A stretch of 64,000 nucleotides of DNA from Oasisia sp. SBJ-2009 (taxonomy: Eukaryota; Annelida; Polychaeta; Sabellida; Siboglinidae). Under the pieces are notes generated by a model. The model made no database searches and was not told the DNA's origin. It worked only from the letters and a program-made list of their open reading frames with translations. Below, one piece after another: positions 47,809 through 61,400 of this stretch; positions within the stretch are counted from its first letter, which is position 1; each line of letters opens with the position of its first letter. Position numbers and translations under genes: made by a program. The DNA lies in assembly GCA_964017155.1 (NCBI GenBank), contig OZ024861.1, positions 22,480,213-22,544,212 of the forward strand. Direction: 5' to 3'.

Positions 47809-50800
47809 CTAGTAGACCTGAGTTTGTTTTGGTTGCTGTTTGCGGTCGTAGATGTGATCATCAAAGAAGGCGTCTTTTGTCTTGATGCTCCTGTTTCCAA
47901 GACACATCAATGTTACAATATATAGATAGAACTACATATAAATGAAGAATTAGTTTAAATATAATAATAACTATTTAATAAAAAATACTGTCTGCACAAT
48001 ACACAAATTCTGCCCATACATCATATAGGATATATGACTATTAATATACAATAGAAATGCTTGCACATAAAGCATATTCAATTTAATGTTTAATTTTAAG
48101 CATCAAGTGTAATCAAAGTAATTATGCTAGTTACTAGTAATATTTTACTCGCCCTAGTTATTCCCTCTAGCAGACTCGATACATACATTATCAATAAATA
48201 TAAACACTAATAAAATCATATGCACGTCTAGTTTCCTGCAATTTATAAAACACTCACACAAAATGACAGAATAGATTGCTGGACTACCAACATGTTTTTT
48301 TTTTATAAATGTTTCTATAAATAGCCAGGTAGTCAGCTTGCTTTCACCATCAAATTCCCATGGGCATATATTCTTTTGTTGTAAATTCTCCATAAGTTAA
48401 AAACGTTTGCAAGTTAATTTACATTCCTCTCACACACCAGGTTTATGTGGAGACCTGTCCACCCATCATTTGGATGGTAAGAACGGATGGATGGAAAAAG
48501 GAGTAAAAAACGGTCTTCTAAAACCATAGATGTCAGATATGCTTTGAAAAGGGTCCCATGTGTGTTTTTGTATTTTATTTTAGTTCATGATCACGCAGCT
48601 CATTTGTGTGTGTGAGAGAGAGTTAATACGCATGTGTCTACCAAAAGTTTGTGACTGGCAAAAATGCTGTCCTGCCTAAAGCCCTGACCTGGCAACATAA
48701 GGCTCGAGTCGACGCAGAGTGGCCGTGGTGTTCATTGGCTCCCCCAGTGTCTTTGTGTCCATTTGAGTGCCTCGGACGAAGCCGTCCACTTGAGGGTTGA
48801 GTACACCGCCCCACGTGTGTCCAAGACGGTCCTCACCCTGTGGACTGTGGTCGTGGAATCTGCAGTGATAAACAAAGTGACCATTGACACATGCCAGTTA
48901 GAGTAAAAAGGAAAGTTCTTAGATGTGACGTATCACCGTTGTTTGGGTCATACTAAATAAGCATGCAAACTTAATTGAGCAGCTACACTTGTCTTAGTAT
49001 ATGATATTTAAAATATTATTTAAATGATCCATTGCTATTGTAGAAATGGGGACAACATTAAATGTTTTGCTTTATCAAAACATCAATTTCCAAGACGCGT
49101 CACCTTGTGTCATAGTGCGTCACAAAGCGAGGCTTGTTGTCGAAGGTCTGTACGAAAGGAATGGTGTTCTCAGAGTATCCACTGATCTCCTTTCCACCGA
49201 CGCTTGTGTTGCCCAGCCGGTCAGACTCACTCTTGCTTGGCCACTGTTGACCCTTGAAGAGTCCAGTCACCATACTGCAACAGCAGTGGACATGTTGTAA
49301 CGATAACTAAGAAACAAGGTTACCTGGAAATACAATGATGTTGCCATGGGTGAAAGACTTCTTAACAAGTGTGTGATTTTGTTATGGGTAATAATTATGT
49401 TGTTAAATGTTGGGAGATTGATTATTTTGTGATTTAATTTGCTTGGTTGAATATGTTTATAATCTGTATACATGCATGTGTATGCATGTGTGTCCATGCA
49501 TATGTATATGTGTGCTTGCATATTTGCTGGAATAACAGTGTCAGATGTGTGAGTACACAAACATATGATTGCTACCATTTATACAAAATCTAACGACAAA
49601 ACTACTGTTAACCATTACTGCTAACTTTATAACAAAACAAAAATGGATACCACAAAGCACAAATTCTTTTCAAAGTCTGCCATGATCATTCCCTACAACA
49701 ACCATTACCTGTAGTAGTTGTTGGGATGAATGGCATTCTGATACTCGCACGGGTCATTCTTCTTGATATGTTCCCGCTTTGCGTCTGGCAGGTCTTCCAC
49801 TTTGTCGTAGGCGTCACCCATGATGCGTTGCACAAACTCAGGCCGGCTCTTGGAGCTCTCCGTGAAGCCAGTCGTGTGGTCTGACCTATTTGCCAGGCGC
49901 GGGAACTTTTCGTCACCCTGTATACGTATAATGATTATTACATTACTACATTTTCAAGAAACAACAATAAGGTACATTTGTTTTGCCAAAATCATGGTAA
50001 CCCAAGCTCTGTGGTCAAAAATTGAAAAGAATTTGTTTGTATGGGACCACAGTATGAAACAAAACAGACACAGGTCTGAACTGAAATATTCCCATTTCTT
50101 AGGGAAATAAAACTATATTACTTGTGTTCAATTAAAAGATGGAATTATAAGGTTTTCATTTCTATGTGACATGAACAAGAAATGTTGAATTGACCTGTGT
50201 GAGTTAATTCCTGGTTCGCTGTGTAGGGTCATATTTATTTATTAAAACAAATTAGGAATTGCAATAAATGTATTACTACTAAGTAACTCTTATGGTCTTG
50301 GGTGATTATCTAAGTGCCAATGTTGTCAAATCGCCAGAGTGTTGATTGAGTGAACGGTGGTTCGATCCCGCCTGCCGCCATTTTGAACTGTTTGCAATTA
50401 ATGTCACCTGACATTGCCTATGACTTTTGAAAGAGACACTAAAAGCTGTTAATTGGTTCCTTCTATCTAGTATATATGCCAAGGGAAGTAAAGATCTCTT
50501 TCAGGGGTAAATGTGTAACCTGTAGTGGGCTCACTATTTCTAGTGAAGGACATCTCCGAAATTCAAGCTCAACAATACCCTAGCCAACAACATCAGGATA
50601 GCATAGTGAGCGTCCATGCAGGATCAAATGTTTGCCAGTCCAAAGCACATTTTGACAATATAGATGCTTTCTGGGAAAAGTTTGCTCTTTATTTTTTGGA
50701 CTTTACCATCCAAATGATGGCTGGATGGGTCTTCTGATAAGGCTATGGCTAACAAGAAGAAGACATCTAGCACCAAGTCGCCATACCCTGGGATAAGCAC

Positions 50801-52178
50801 TGGGTCTGTAGTCAGTCGTGGTGACGGTCACTCCAGTAGGTCTGTTGGTGTACCAGCCAGGAACATTGCCGGAGTGAGCGGCTCCGGGAATGAACGTCAC
50901 TGGCTCCACGTTGATGTTGTGGACGAAACCCGACTCCTCCTTCATACCAATGGGCAGCTTGGACAGCTTCGAGCAGTCAGCGCCACCTGTGTGTTTGCAC
51001 TTGAACTGCTGGGCTGTCTCGGTCGTCATCCTGCTTGGGCCCTGGAGCAGATTGCAGCAGTAGGTTATTCTAATAATGCAACATCATATTTTGTATTGTG
51101 TTATATACATTCTTTATGTTTTCATATGTTATATATTTGTCATTATCTGTCTCTCTTGCTCTCTGTCTGTCTGTCTGTTATATCTGTCTGTTATATCTGT
51201 CTGTTATATCTGTCTGCCTGTCTGTCTGCCTGTCACTCTGTATCTCTCATTGTCTCTCCTCTATCTCTGTCTCTTCCTATGTATGTCTGTCTGTCTGCCT
51301 GTCTCTTTATGTATGTCTGTCCGTCTATCTCTTCCTATTAAACTAATTCATTATAAATGACATATAGTTGTCATAAGTTCTTCACTTTGAGTACCAAGTC
51401 TAAGAACAGTATAACAATATCACAATGTTTATTTCATATTAAATTATAGAAATACACAGTTGTTACAAACTAAAGCTTTCACAGCAAATGCAACACTGCA
51501 GTCTTCACAAGACAAAATGTATGGTTAAGAATGTTTGGAGTTTGACATGTCCAAATATCAGCAAACAATGGCCAGATGGTAAAAATATCCCTTTCAAGAT
51601 ATTTTGACTTGCATGCAGCAAGCTAGTAAATGTCGTTGCCATCATTTGAACTACTTGGTACAAAATAAATATTATGATAAATACTATATAGTAAACAAAT
51701 ATTCTTTATAGCATCGATGATTCAAATCTGGAACTTTATCCATCTCAACTTACATATCCATGGTTCTCCAGTTCCACTGGATCTTTTGGTTGGATCTTGT
51801 GGAGGTGGGGTGTACCGCGAGGCATGATGTCAGCCGGAGCTGAGGCAACTCGACTCATTGTGGCAACATTTCTCACCTAAAGTAAACAAAGTGTAAAGGT
51901 TTTATATAGCACAGTATCCAGTCCTTAGATGCTTTATACCCTAGCAGACCTGTTCAAATGAACACCATCTCAGAATCCAGCTATGGTGCAATTAATACAC
52001 AACTGTAGCCAGGTACTAATTCAAATAGCTGAGTATTGCAGAGTGAATGAACTTGCCCAAAGTTTGACACGGCAACACAAGATTTGAACTCGGGTTCTCT
52101 TAGCCGAGAGTCAGAAGCTCTAGCCACAATAGTCCAACATGGCACGTTACGGCATGGTGTATTAATCTATAATTGAGT

Positions 52179-52243
<65 letters not shown>

Positions 52244-53738
52244 TTTGTCATTGTTATTCCCCTAAAACGTTTGCATCTCAGATACCAAGCATTTAGTACC
52301 ACAATCTACCATCCATTGGAAGAAATGTAACACCTTCATTTTTACTTAACATTAACATAACTGTGTTGTCTGCAAAATTACACATTATGTTCTGCAATTA
52401 TTCAGAGGTTCATCAATTGGCTGAAAATGATTACATAATCGTCATGAAAAACTGTCAATGTTAGATAATTTATTACTTTTTGGGAAAGTAATCATCTGCA
52501 TATATGTGTGATTGTAATGTCATATGGAGCAAGGGGAGTTTTGCTCAATAGACATAATTAGATTGGCTTTTAAAACATATATTGGCAAGGTAGACAACAT
52601 AAAGGAGAAGAGGAAGATAGCAAGGCTAAAACTTTGAACATAAAAATGAAAGTGCTGAATGTATGTATGCTTGGTGGAAGACCAAGAAATATAGAAAGTT
52701 CTAACTGTGCATTTGCTGCCATGACACCAAGACAACTTCTGGGCACAGGAAAACCGAGTAAGTGAGTGAGTGAGCGAGTGAATGAGCAATGTATGCATAA
52801 TGTGTTCTTCCAAAGAGGAAAAAACACAGGATGAGTGAGTGTGTGTCTGTGTGAGTGAGTGACTGCTGTATGAGTAATGTGTTACTCCAAAGTAGAGAGA
52901 ACTTTCAAGAACATTCTATCTGAGCTGATATCAAACATCATGGGTTCTGAAGAATTATTATACCAGAAACTAAATAAGTTGGCGTTACCCTACCTCGGCT
53001 ACAGTGGGGATGGTCAAAGGCTTGTCCCGGATGTAACCACTTCCTGCTTGAAAGACAAGATTTGGCAGCGGCTCCTTCCCATCAGCCTCATCATACGGCC
53101 TGTAGTGCTTCTTTGTAATGGTCAGGTAGTTCTTCCCTATAATCCGCCTGTTGATGGAAATTGTAAGTCAATTTACAATTTAAAGTTGTTTAATATAAAG
53201 CTATTTATGCCTCAAAACTGGTTAACTTGAAAATAGAAATATTACAGAAGCATCAGATTTATAAATACATAATCATTAATTTGCATTAATATGTTTCATC
53301 CACTAGATGGCACCACTCTAGCAATTTATTTACTAAGTAATATGTGGTAATGAACAAACCCTTAACCTGTGATGGTCAACATATTTTGAGGGGTGGAAGC
53401 AAAACTAAATCACATACAAACTACAAAAATGTAAGCATATTTACTGTAGTAACATCTTATATTTATGCGTTCAGCAATGTTTAATACAGTTTATGAGCTG
53501 TGTCTCACCCCATGACTGGGTTGTCGATCTCGTCCAAGTGTGCAGAGTAGTAAACGCCTGGCCGGAAGTTGGACAGGTAGCCAGTGCCATAATGGCGGGT
53601 CGTGCGGGGCTCAAATGTGGCAAACTTGCGGCCATATGCTGTCGCTGACTCGGTCGAGTAGAATTTGTTCAGGTCCACATCTGCCCCTCGACTGGCCAAG
53701 ACGTGCTTGTTAGGCTTGCCAATCTGTAGCTTGACCAT
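47809..53738 (-). CDS. saxo4: SAXO4/PPP1R32-like axonemal microtubule protein, complete
   Basis: Eight exons in transcript order: 53738-53509, 53147-52994, 51876-51754, 51041-50787, 49917-49709, 49274-49104, 48859-48689, 47890-47809. All have AG/GT borders and consistent phases; together 464 residues, close to the vertebrate protein (about 425). The start MVKLQIGKPNKHVLAS is followed by KFYSTESATAYGRKF and HYGTGYLSNFRPGVYYSAHL, a strong match to the PPP1R32 family as I remember it. Later blocks are SGYIRDKPLTIPTVAE, KEESGFVHNINVEP, NRSDHTTGFTESSK, FKGQQWPSKSESDRLGNTSV, DRLGHTWGGVLNPQVDGF; the end is RKQQPKQTQVY. Repeated aromatic/Gly motifs of this kind occur in stabilisers of axonemal microtubules, suggesting a role in cilia or sperm flagella. 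It is head-to-head with the gene at 55421. Assignment rests on recall of the family; the gene structure itself is clear. Confidence 0.85.
50310..50525 (+). mobile_element. Possible second tRNA-derived SINE
   Basis: GGTGGTTCGATCCCGCCTGC resembles a B box with T-arm, preceded by GCCAGAGTGTTGATTGAG (D-arm/anticodon-like remnant). It is followed by about 150 bp of non-coding body. It lies in an intron of saxo4. Only one copy is in the window, so repeat status is inferred. Confidence 0.4.
51147..51340. repeat. (CTGT)n microsatellite
   Basis: CTGT/CTGC tetramers with TATAT and CTCT interruptions, in a saxo4 intron next to the exon 51041-50787. Confidence 0.9.
51898..52135 (-). mobile_element. tRNA-derived SINE, minus strand
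   Basis: The reverse complement shows the B-box-like GAGTTCAAATC, the TTGGGCAAGTT block and TAGTACCTGGCTACAG, matching the SINEs at 12785 and 22376. The tail is degenerate. Located in a saxo4 intron. Confidence 0.7.
52182..52241. repeat. (GT)n microsatellite
   Basis: Perfect GT array of about 60 bp in a saxo4 intron. Confidence 0.95.
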
Positions 53739-54156
53739 GATGGCACGTGGCTCGCACCTCTAGAAGGGGCCCAGCCTACAGTGTCTGTCTGGAATCACAC
53801 CACATAGACGTGAACCATAAGCCAATATTACTGCTTGTGTCAGGCCAGATAGAAAGTAAATATATGACAAATCTCTCTCTCTCTCTCGCTATCTGCTTGC
53901 ACCTTTTTTTATTGTTTAATATTTCAGTTTCATTATGCGAAGAAATATCGGGTCAACACTGGTGACTGTGACAGTTGGATTATGTTAGATAATGTCAAAT
54001 TGGCTACAATGATGTATCACAACTAGCAATGATTTGTTAGGAATGGCTTTGTAAGCGAGCTGGCGCATACTATGGTAATTGTCATGGGCTGCCGTATGGA
54101 TCCGTGAGGAGGCTTGACTAGTCTAGATGCCAGCCCACAGTAAGTATATGCAGTAT

Positions 54157-54191
<35 letters not shown>

Positions 54192-55420
54192 CTCCCTCCT
54201 CAGTCTAAATATATAATCAAAGCAGACACATAATAATTATAAGAGATGGTTGTCCTGGCTCCACCATCCAAGTCATACAATCATAAAATCAACTCTGATC
54301 GTCGTTCAGTCAAACAATGATTGCATGGCTACGTTTCTAGGGACACAGAATGCAGATTTTACTTTCAATTCAATTGACAATGAGTCACTGTGACTGTCAC
54401 TGCCACTGCAAGCAGATTTGTTTGATACCATTAACGTGTCCAATTCGGCTGACATGTTATAAACATAACTTCAAAATACGTATGGTGCCTACCAGAAGCG
54501 TCGAGCTGAAACCTAAATCCTAGCTGTTGTCGGCAGTTTTGACCCGGTATGTTTACCGTCTTCGCCCGCCACAACAGTATTCTAGTCGCAGCGAATCTTT
54601 ACACAGCAACCATAGCAACCGCGAGAAGATGTGCACACGATGTCATGACGTCACCTAAAATGGGCCAATGGCCGCTTGTTGATTCAGTACAGTCCGCTAG
54701 ACGGCGTTGTTGACATTGCATGATAACTCCTTTTTAAGTCAAGAAAAATTATATAAATAATGTAGTTATAATGTCAAGCTATGCCACATAAATCGAACGG
54801 TCTAATGGAATATGCGGCTTAGTAGCTGCAGTATCATTTAATAAGTAAATTACCATATTTTTTCGATCGCGTTGATTCATCTGGTCAACTTGCGTCACCA
54901 CTATTTACGTGAGTTTACTACACGGTTGTCAAATTAGGTCAATCTCACTTCCCGTTCAACCACTCCTACTGACAGCAACTTGCGGGTAGATATCGCGTAC
55001 GATTAATTTGACACCTGTAAGTACCCGGCGCTTTACAACATTGAATGCTCAAATTGCACAATACTAGTTCGAATTAATGATTGGGCCATTTGTTAACAGA
55101 AAAGATTGGCTAGAGTAGACATCGGATTTGACTTGTTTCAGCGTTTGAAATTGTGTACAGCCGGGCCAAGTTTGAGCACTTCCTCTTCAGTTTAGGCCAC
55201 TTAGTCTTATGTAGCAATGCCCAAGTTTGTATTACGCCCCTGTAACAGTTACTGCACAAGAAAGTTATATTTTGTAGATTCACATTTCCATAATTTTCAT
55301 AATTATTCTTTGGATTTGCAGAGCATCTGAACATTCTGGGTAGCCGGAGAATTACTTGCTGAGACAGCACTGCAACTCAGTGATTGCTTGGCCTGGGTTG
55401 GGTTACTGCCAGACAACACC
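53739..55420. promoter_or_regulatory. Shared upstream region of two divergent genes
   Basis: About 1.7 kb between the saxo4 start (minus strand) and the cpRas-like start (plus strand). It contains a (CT)n run (54157-54189) and a locally CpG-rich part around 54490-54680. No promoter element can be assigned with confidence; a bidirectional promoter is an inference from the arrangement. Confidence 0.4.
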
Positions 55421-58400
55421 ATGGAGTTCGGGTCGACTTTCGTTTACGATTACTCCGGCTCAGAGGAAGAATGGGTGTCGGACGACGAGTATGAAGACGG
55501 AATGACTTACGGGTATAAAATTTAGCAAGATTAAAATCTCTGTTTGCAGTTGACAACATCGACATCATCGTCATTGCTATATAGCTGATGCATAATTATT
55601 TATAATAATTGTAGCAGTCACTGACACTGTCAGTGTCACTGAGTCAGTTGTCATATGACAGGCTGATTTGTAAACATTCTTGTAACTTACAAGTACAATG
55701 TCATTTCATCATTCCGGTTTCTTTATTGATTAACCTTTGTATATGTTGAAACCAAGATGAACATTTACTGCCTACTAAATTGCGCAACATATTGGTCGGG
55801 GTTAGAAATTCACACCTGCAAAATTATAAACAACTTTCACTTATAGTCTTACTACAGTATACACAATAGCACTTATTGCCAGACCTGTTGATTGTTGAAT
55901 GCTTGAAGCTGCATTGATCATTGAGATGATTTTTAAATATATATGTTATGGCAAGGAAGATTGTATTGATCCACAGTGATTGAATTGTAATTATGTTGTA
56001 GAGCTCCTAGGTCACCTGTACTTCCCACCAAAGGTATGTTGTAATTTATTTATTTATCCATTAATTATGTATTATGATCTTACTCAACTTTGAGGTTTTA
56101 ATATTTATATATAATATTATTTAATAATTATATTGTATTGTTTATTGAATTAATACATATTATGAATTGTATTTTTGCATTAATTTAATTACAAGGCAAT
56201 GGTAGAAGTTTGGCATTTATTTTACTAGATAGCGGGACTAGTAAAGTCAAAAGTTTACTAGTCTGGAAAAAGGTATACTGGTCCGGCAAAATATAAAAAA
56301 CAACCCAAATTTAAGTCAGTACAATTTTATTTAAAACTAAAAGCAGTATATGTTGCAACCCCGAAAAAGAAATAATACAGAATTATCAAAAGTAATTAAT
56401 GAAAAAGTAAAGATATGATCTGTATTAAAAAAACTATGCAATTGAATAAGAATGTCAATTGCACTCATTCCCCCATAGTACCACCCTACCATTATGAATT
56501 TTCCATAATAATTCTGGAAATTTACCTCACATTACAGTGTTATGAAAACTGCTTTACTGGACTGTATTAACCTCTTAACCCATTAGGCCCTAGGATTTTA
56601 TTAAAACATGCCCTCATGTTCCCAGGATTTTTGGCAATTTTTGAGCGATTTTACCTCTATGTGTTTACAAATCTGTAGAAAAAAATCTATTCAATATTGT
56701 TAATAACAAGTTGTGTTTATTTTGAAGAAAACTAATTTCTCCACATGCCTGTACACATAGAAATATGATTTGGTCATAAAATGTTTACACTTGATCACAA
56801 TTTGCAAAGAAAATAATAAATTTGGAAAAAATATTGAAAGTTATTCTACTTAGCAACTGACATTTGAAATTGAGCCCCTGCTACTACCATATTCAACCCA
56901 GTGACTAAAATGCAGCTATAAGTGTTAGCTTTACAACAATGAAAACATTATAACATTCTGACGGTTATTTTTCTAGTTAAACTATATTTTCAAAATGTTG
57001 TTAAGCAAAATATTTTCAAAATGGCCAACATTTTGTTATACAGGCATGTATTGAAATATCTCAGTAATAAAGCCATTGAATCAATCAAATTAGATGCAAC
57101 AGTGTTTACTGACAAACAAAACATTGTGTATGTTCATTGATGTATTGTATAATATATATTTGTGTTGTTTTGAGTTGTTTGAAATGGTATAGTGTATGTG
57201 TGTTTTATGTGAAATAGTGGTCGAAGAAAACATATTTCTTCTTCGTCGTCTTCTTTTCTTCTTCCTGTAATAAAAAAGTCAAAATAAATAAACATGAAAT
57301 GAGAGAAATATAATTATAAACATTTACGAAATATGAACAATATTACAACATAATAAAATACCATAGCTGGTGCCTGAGGTTAGAAGTAACATCAACAGAA
57401 CAGAAGAGAAACACACCCATAAACAAACTGTCAGGTACACTTGTACTCGGGACTGACACTGTCACTGACATCTGTAACTTTTGACAGTTGACAGTTGTAC
57501 TCAGCATACAAATGTGTAATTATTAGTTATTCAAACAAGTCACTGTATTGTTGAAATATGTCATACATCCAGATAAAATCAACAAAAGTATATAACAGGA
57601 GTGTAAAAATAACACAAGTGACGGAATCGATGTACATCGAACGGTCATAGTCCAACTCAGTCGATGCCGAAGCGATGACATTGACAGCCAACCTTTACCA
57701 AGTTTTAGCGACGCGATTGAAGCAATAATTCTTACAGAAAAAACTACTTACATGTTCCTCAATTTCCACATCCGATCCCCCTTCTATTTCACCATAATCG
57801 CTGCCACTATGCCACACCATCTGTGCAACATCAGTTGCCGAAAACATGACGACAAAGGCAAAGTTCGAAGAAGACGCTCTCGAAGAAAATCTATGTAAAT
57901 AAAAAAATTCAATATGGCAACCCATGCACGTGACAAGCTGGTGTTGTTGCAAACTGTATCCGCTAGGTTGTGTTACAATTTAGAAGCGTTTAGTGCAGTA
58001 GTTAATCGCCAGGAATTTTTCGAATACACGGTCCGGACAGCAGCCGGTCCCAGCCGTTCCAGGAGTCTGCAGGGCAGCCGGCCGCGGCCGTTCTAGGATC
58101 TAATCGTTTAAGCCCTAAGTTTCTGAGGGCCTCAACACTATGAGTAGTATGACCAGACATGGGTTCACATAATGAACAATATCGTAAAAACTGTTCATCA
58201 CAATTATATAAAAGTGTATATAATCTGAACAAGAAAGGAATTATCTATATACTGATGTACATATCATTGTTGTATGACTAACTGAAACTAATTAATATAT
58301 AATTTACATAAAAAAATCCAAGATGGCTGACAATATATATGAAAATCAGTTTTGTTTTGTTGAATCCTCCATAATTATAAGCAATTATTTTCTCAATTAT

Positions 58401-61400
58401 TACATCATTGCAATATATAATATGTTGTCAATGCGAACCATAAAAACTAACACTCATACATCAACTGGATTCTATTTTATGTCACTCAGGAAGTTGGTCC
58501 TGTTTTTCTCAAATCAGGATTGAATGCATACAGCAAATGACATTGCCATCACAAGTGCTATGTGGAATATAGCACATGCAAGTACAAAGCAAAATTATAT
58601 TGTGTAATCAGAATACATTTGCCAACACAGTGTCATCAAAATTACTGTAGCGTGAAACATCTACGATCGACTGCTGATTTGATTTTGCTAGAAAGTACCG
58701 TTTTTCTTGATAGATATATACAAACTTGGTGTCAAACTATCGGTAAATCTTCTGTCTACATCCTGGTATAATTTGACAAAATTTCTGCGAAAAACGAGTG
58801 ACATCTAGCAATTATTGTACACACTGGTGTCAAAACCCGAAAAATCAGTGTTCAGGATCCAAGAGGTTAATGGAAATAAAATATCACACTAGAAAATTAT
58901 AGAACCATTAATCTTATAAATAATGCCCAGACAAGTTCACAGAGTTCTGGTGTCCACTGACCATGTCTAAGAAAACGTTATTTATCAGTAAATGAAGCTG
59001 CTGTAGCCAGTTGATCACTGGCACTGGATTCAGTTATTCAATCTGTGAGTAGCTTAGGGTTTAGGGTCAATGACTACAAACACTTGATTGACTGCTGTAG
59101 GGTGGGGTGAATGACACACTGACCTTTACTAGACAACCAGACTAGTTATTAGGCAGGTTTACTAGTCAGCCCTTATCTTTACTAGTGTAGGGACTAGCGG
59201 ACTAGTGGGTAGTTCTACCCCTGAGTAGTTAGATAACCTTGTGTATTGAATTGAAACTTTGAGGAGCTTGAGTGGAATGCAACGTAATCATTATCATGCC
59301 TTTGTTATTTCAGAATCTGGGGGTGGCTCATTACTCAGCAGTCTGGCTTCACTGCCAAGGAGAGTGCGAGCCAAGCTGCCCGGCAGTAAGGCCAAGAAGG
59401 AGAAGAAACATCACTGGATGTCACCAGAAGGTTTCATATATATTATATTATACTATACGAGTGACCAGCAGTGAACCAGGAATGATTAAGTTGCACACAA
59501 TGCACTGTCCTGTTCTGAACTCAAACATAAAATTACAATCTAGGTCATGTCCCTTCATTTTTTTTAGTTTGTCAGGGAAACAAGCATTATAATCGAATCT
59601 CTCAATATCCAGTTAATTTTTTATGACAATCTAAAACTGACAATATACAAATTGTTTGGCTGATTTGGGCACTGGCTTTACACATAGCACAATGTATAAT
59701 GCTGTTTTTACAGAGTCAATTTTTAAAACATTGTTAGCAGTAAATAAAACACCATTGAAGATATCTCACCATATTATGAAGCATAATGTTAAATGGCTGA
59801 TTTGTTTGATGCAAAGACACACATTCTGGCATTCTTTGTATGAATTAATTAACAATATTTGAGCTCAAAGCCAAATAATATGTTTTTGAATAAGTACTTG
59901 GGACAGGCCATCTGGTTTGAGACTATAGGGGCAGTTAACAAAAACACCCAAAAACTAAATCCATTCACATAGGAAAACTGTAATATTTTTAGGATTGCCT
60001 AACAATTGACTTCCTATATTAATGATGTGATTTGCAGTTGTCTTGAAAAAGCGTTTGTCATGTGATTTTAATGTTTTGATTGAATTATATAACTTGAAAC
60101 ACAAATACCTGCCTTTGGTGGTGTCAATCTCGAAACTTGAAATTTTAGGTTGGTAAATTCAGCCATACAGAACTACACAACAAATTAATTTAAACAATAC
60201 CACCGATATTGTTATTAAGCTGAAAGAGAGCACTTCAACAGTCATCATAATTCCTTCATGCCTAAATATGCCTTAGGGTTTTGAGATGACTGTCAGTATA
60301 TGTCATAAATCTAGTATCCACAGGGATGTAAAATCCCAGTACACAATAGTAGCACATTTTCTATAGTTATCATTGGAATGATAATACATAAATAATAAAT
60401 ATAAGTATTACAGTGTACGTCCATAAACCACAATCTGACAATCATGATTTAACCAATGAAAATCACTGTAACAGACCATCTCAGTAGACACAAAGAAATA
60501 GTGGCTGATTAAAGGACAAAAAAAGTTAACTGTTTCGTGGCATACACCTAATAGAGTTAATATAAAGTAACAATTTCCACATATACTCAATTTTTTAACG
60601 CCAGCGGTTTACCAGAAAAATATTTTTTAACACCCAGCCATCCAAATACTATGCGCTACCCCATCTTAGACGAAGAATGACGTCACGACGGTGATCGAGG
60701 CGCTCTCCACTTAGATTCCCTGCATAGGGTTTGGCTGTTGTCATGAAATGGCTGCAACTCGGCAACGCACGTAACATGCTGATGACGGTAAATATAAAGT
60801 TGTCTATTATTGTTATAGCTGAAATCATCCCATCAACTGATGATACATGTCTACTTCAAAGCATTTCTCCTCAAAATGGACCGAGCAAAGTGAACTGTAC
60901 TTGGACTGGAGGGATTCCAAACAGTACACCCGCAAATCACCAATGTGAATCCGTTGCTTCAATACTACCGGTTGTTTCAAGTATTATGCAACTATATGCC
61001 GAACACTAAGGCATACTTACTAAAGTTTACCATAGATTTAACCACAGATTTAGATATATGTCTATAAGCAGCTGCTAGATGTCACGCCAACTGAACGAAC
61101 TGTCGAAGACTCGAAGTTGTTGACCCTTAACAACGTCGCAGGAAGCTGACCGACTTCAGCAGAGATATAGAATGCTGCTCGCTGAATGGCCAAGCCAAGT
61201 TAACCCTTCACCTATGGCGGCGTCTAGACCATCGTGGATTTCGTTAGAATTTTAGACTTTAAAGTCACATTCTGAGTAAACCGCTGATGTTACAAAATTG
61301 AGTATATGTGGAAATTGTTACTTTGTATAAACTCTATTAGGTGTATGACACGAAACCGTAGTGTTTTTTGTCCTTTAAAGTTTTATTGGTGTAGCCACGT

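Noticed and set aside
55620..55645. Short palindrome CACTGACACTGTCAGTG in a cpRas-like intron
   Set aside because: Too short, and similar CACTGT words occur by local composition nearby; no evidence of function.
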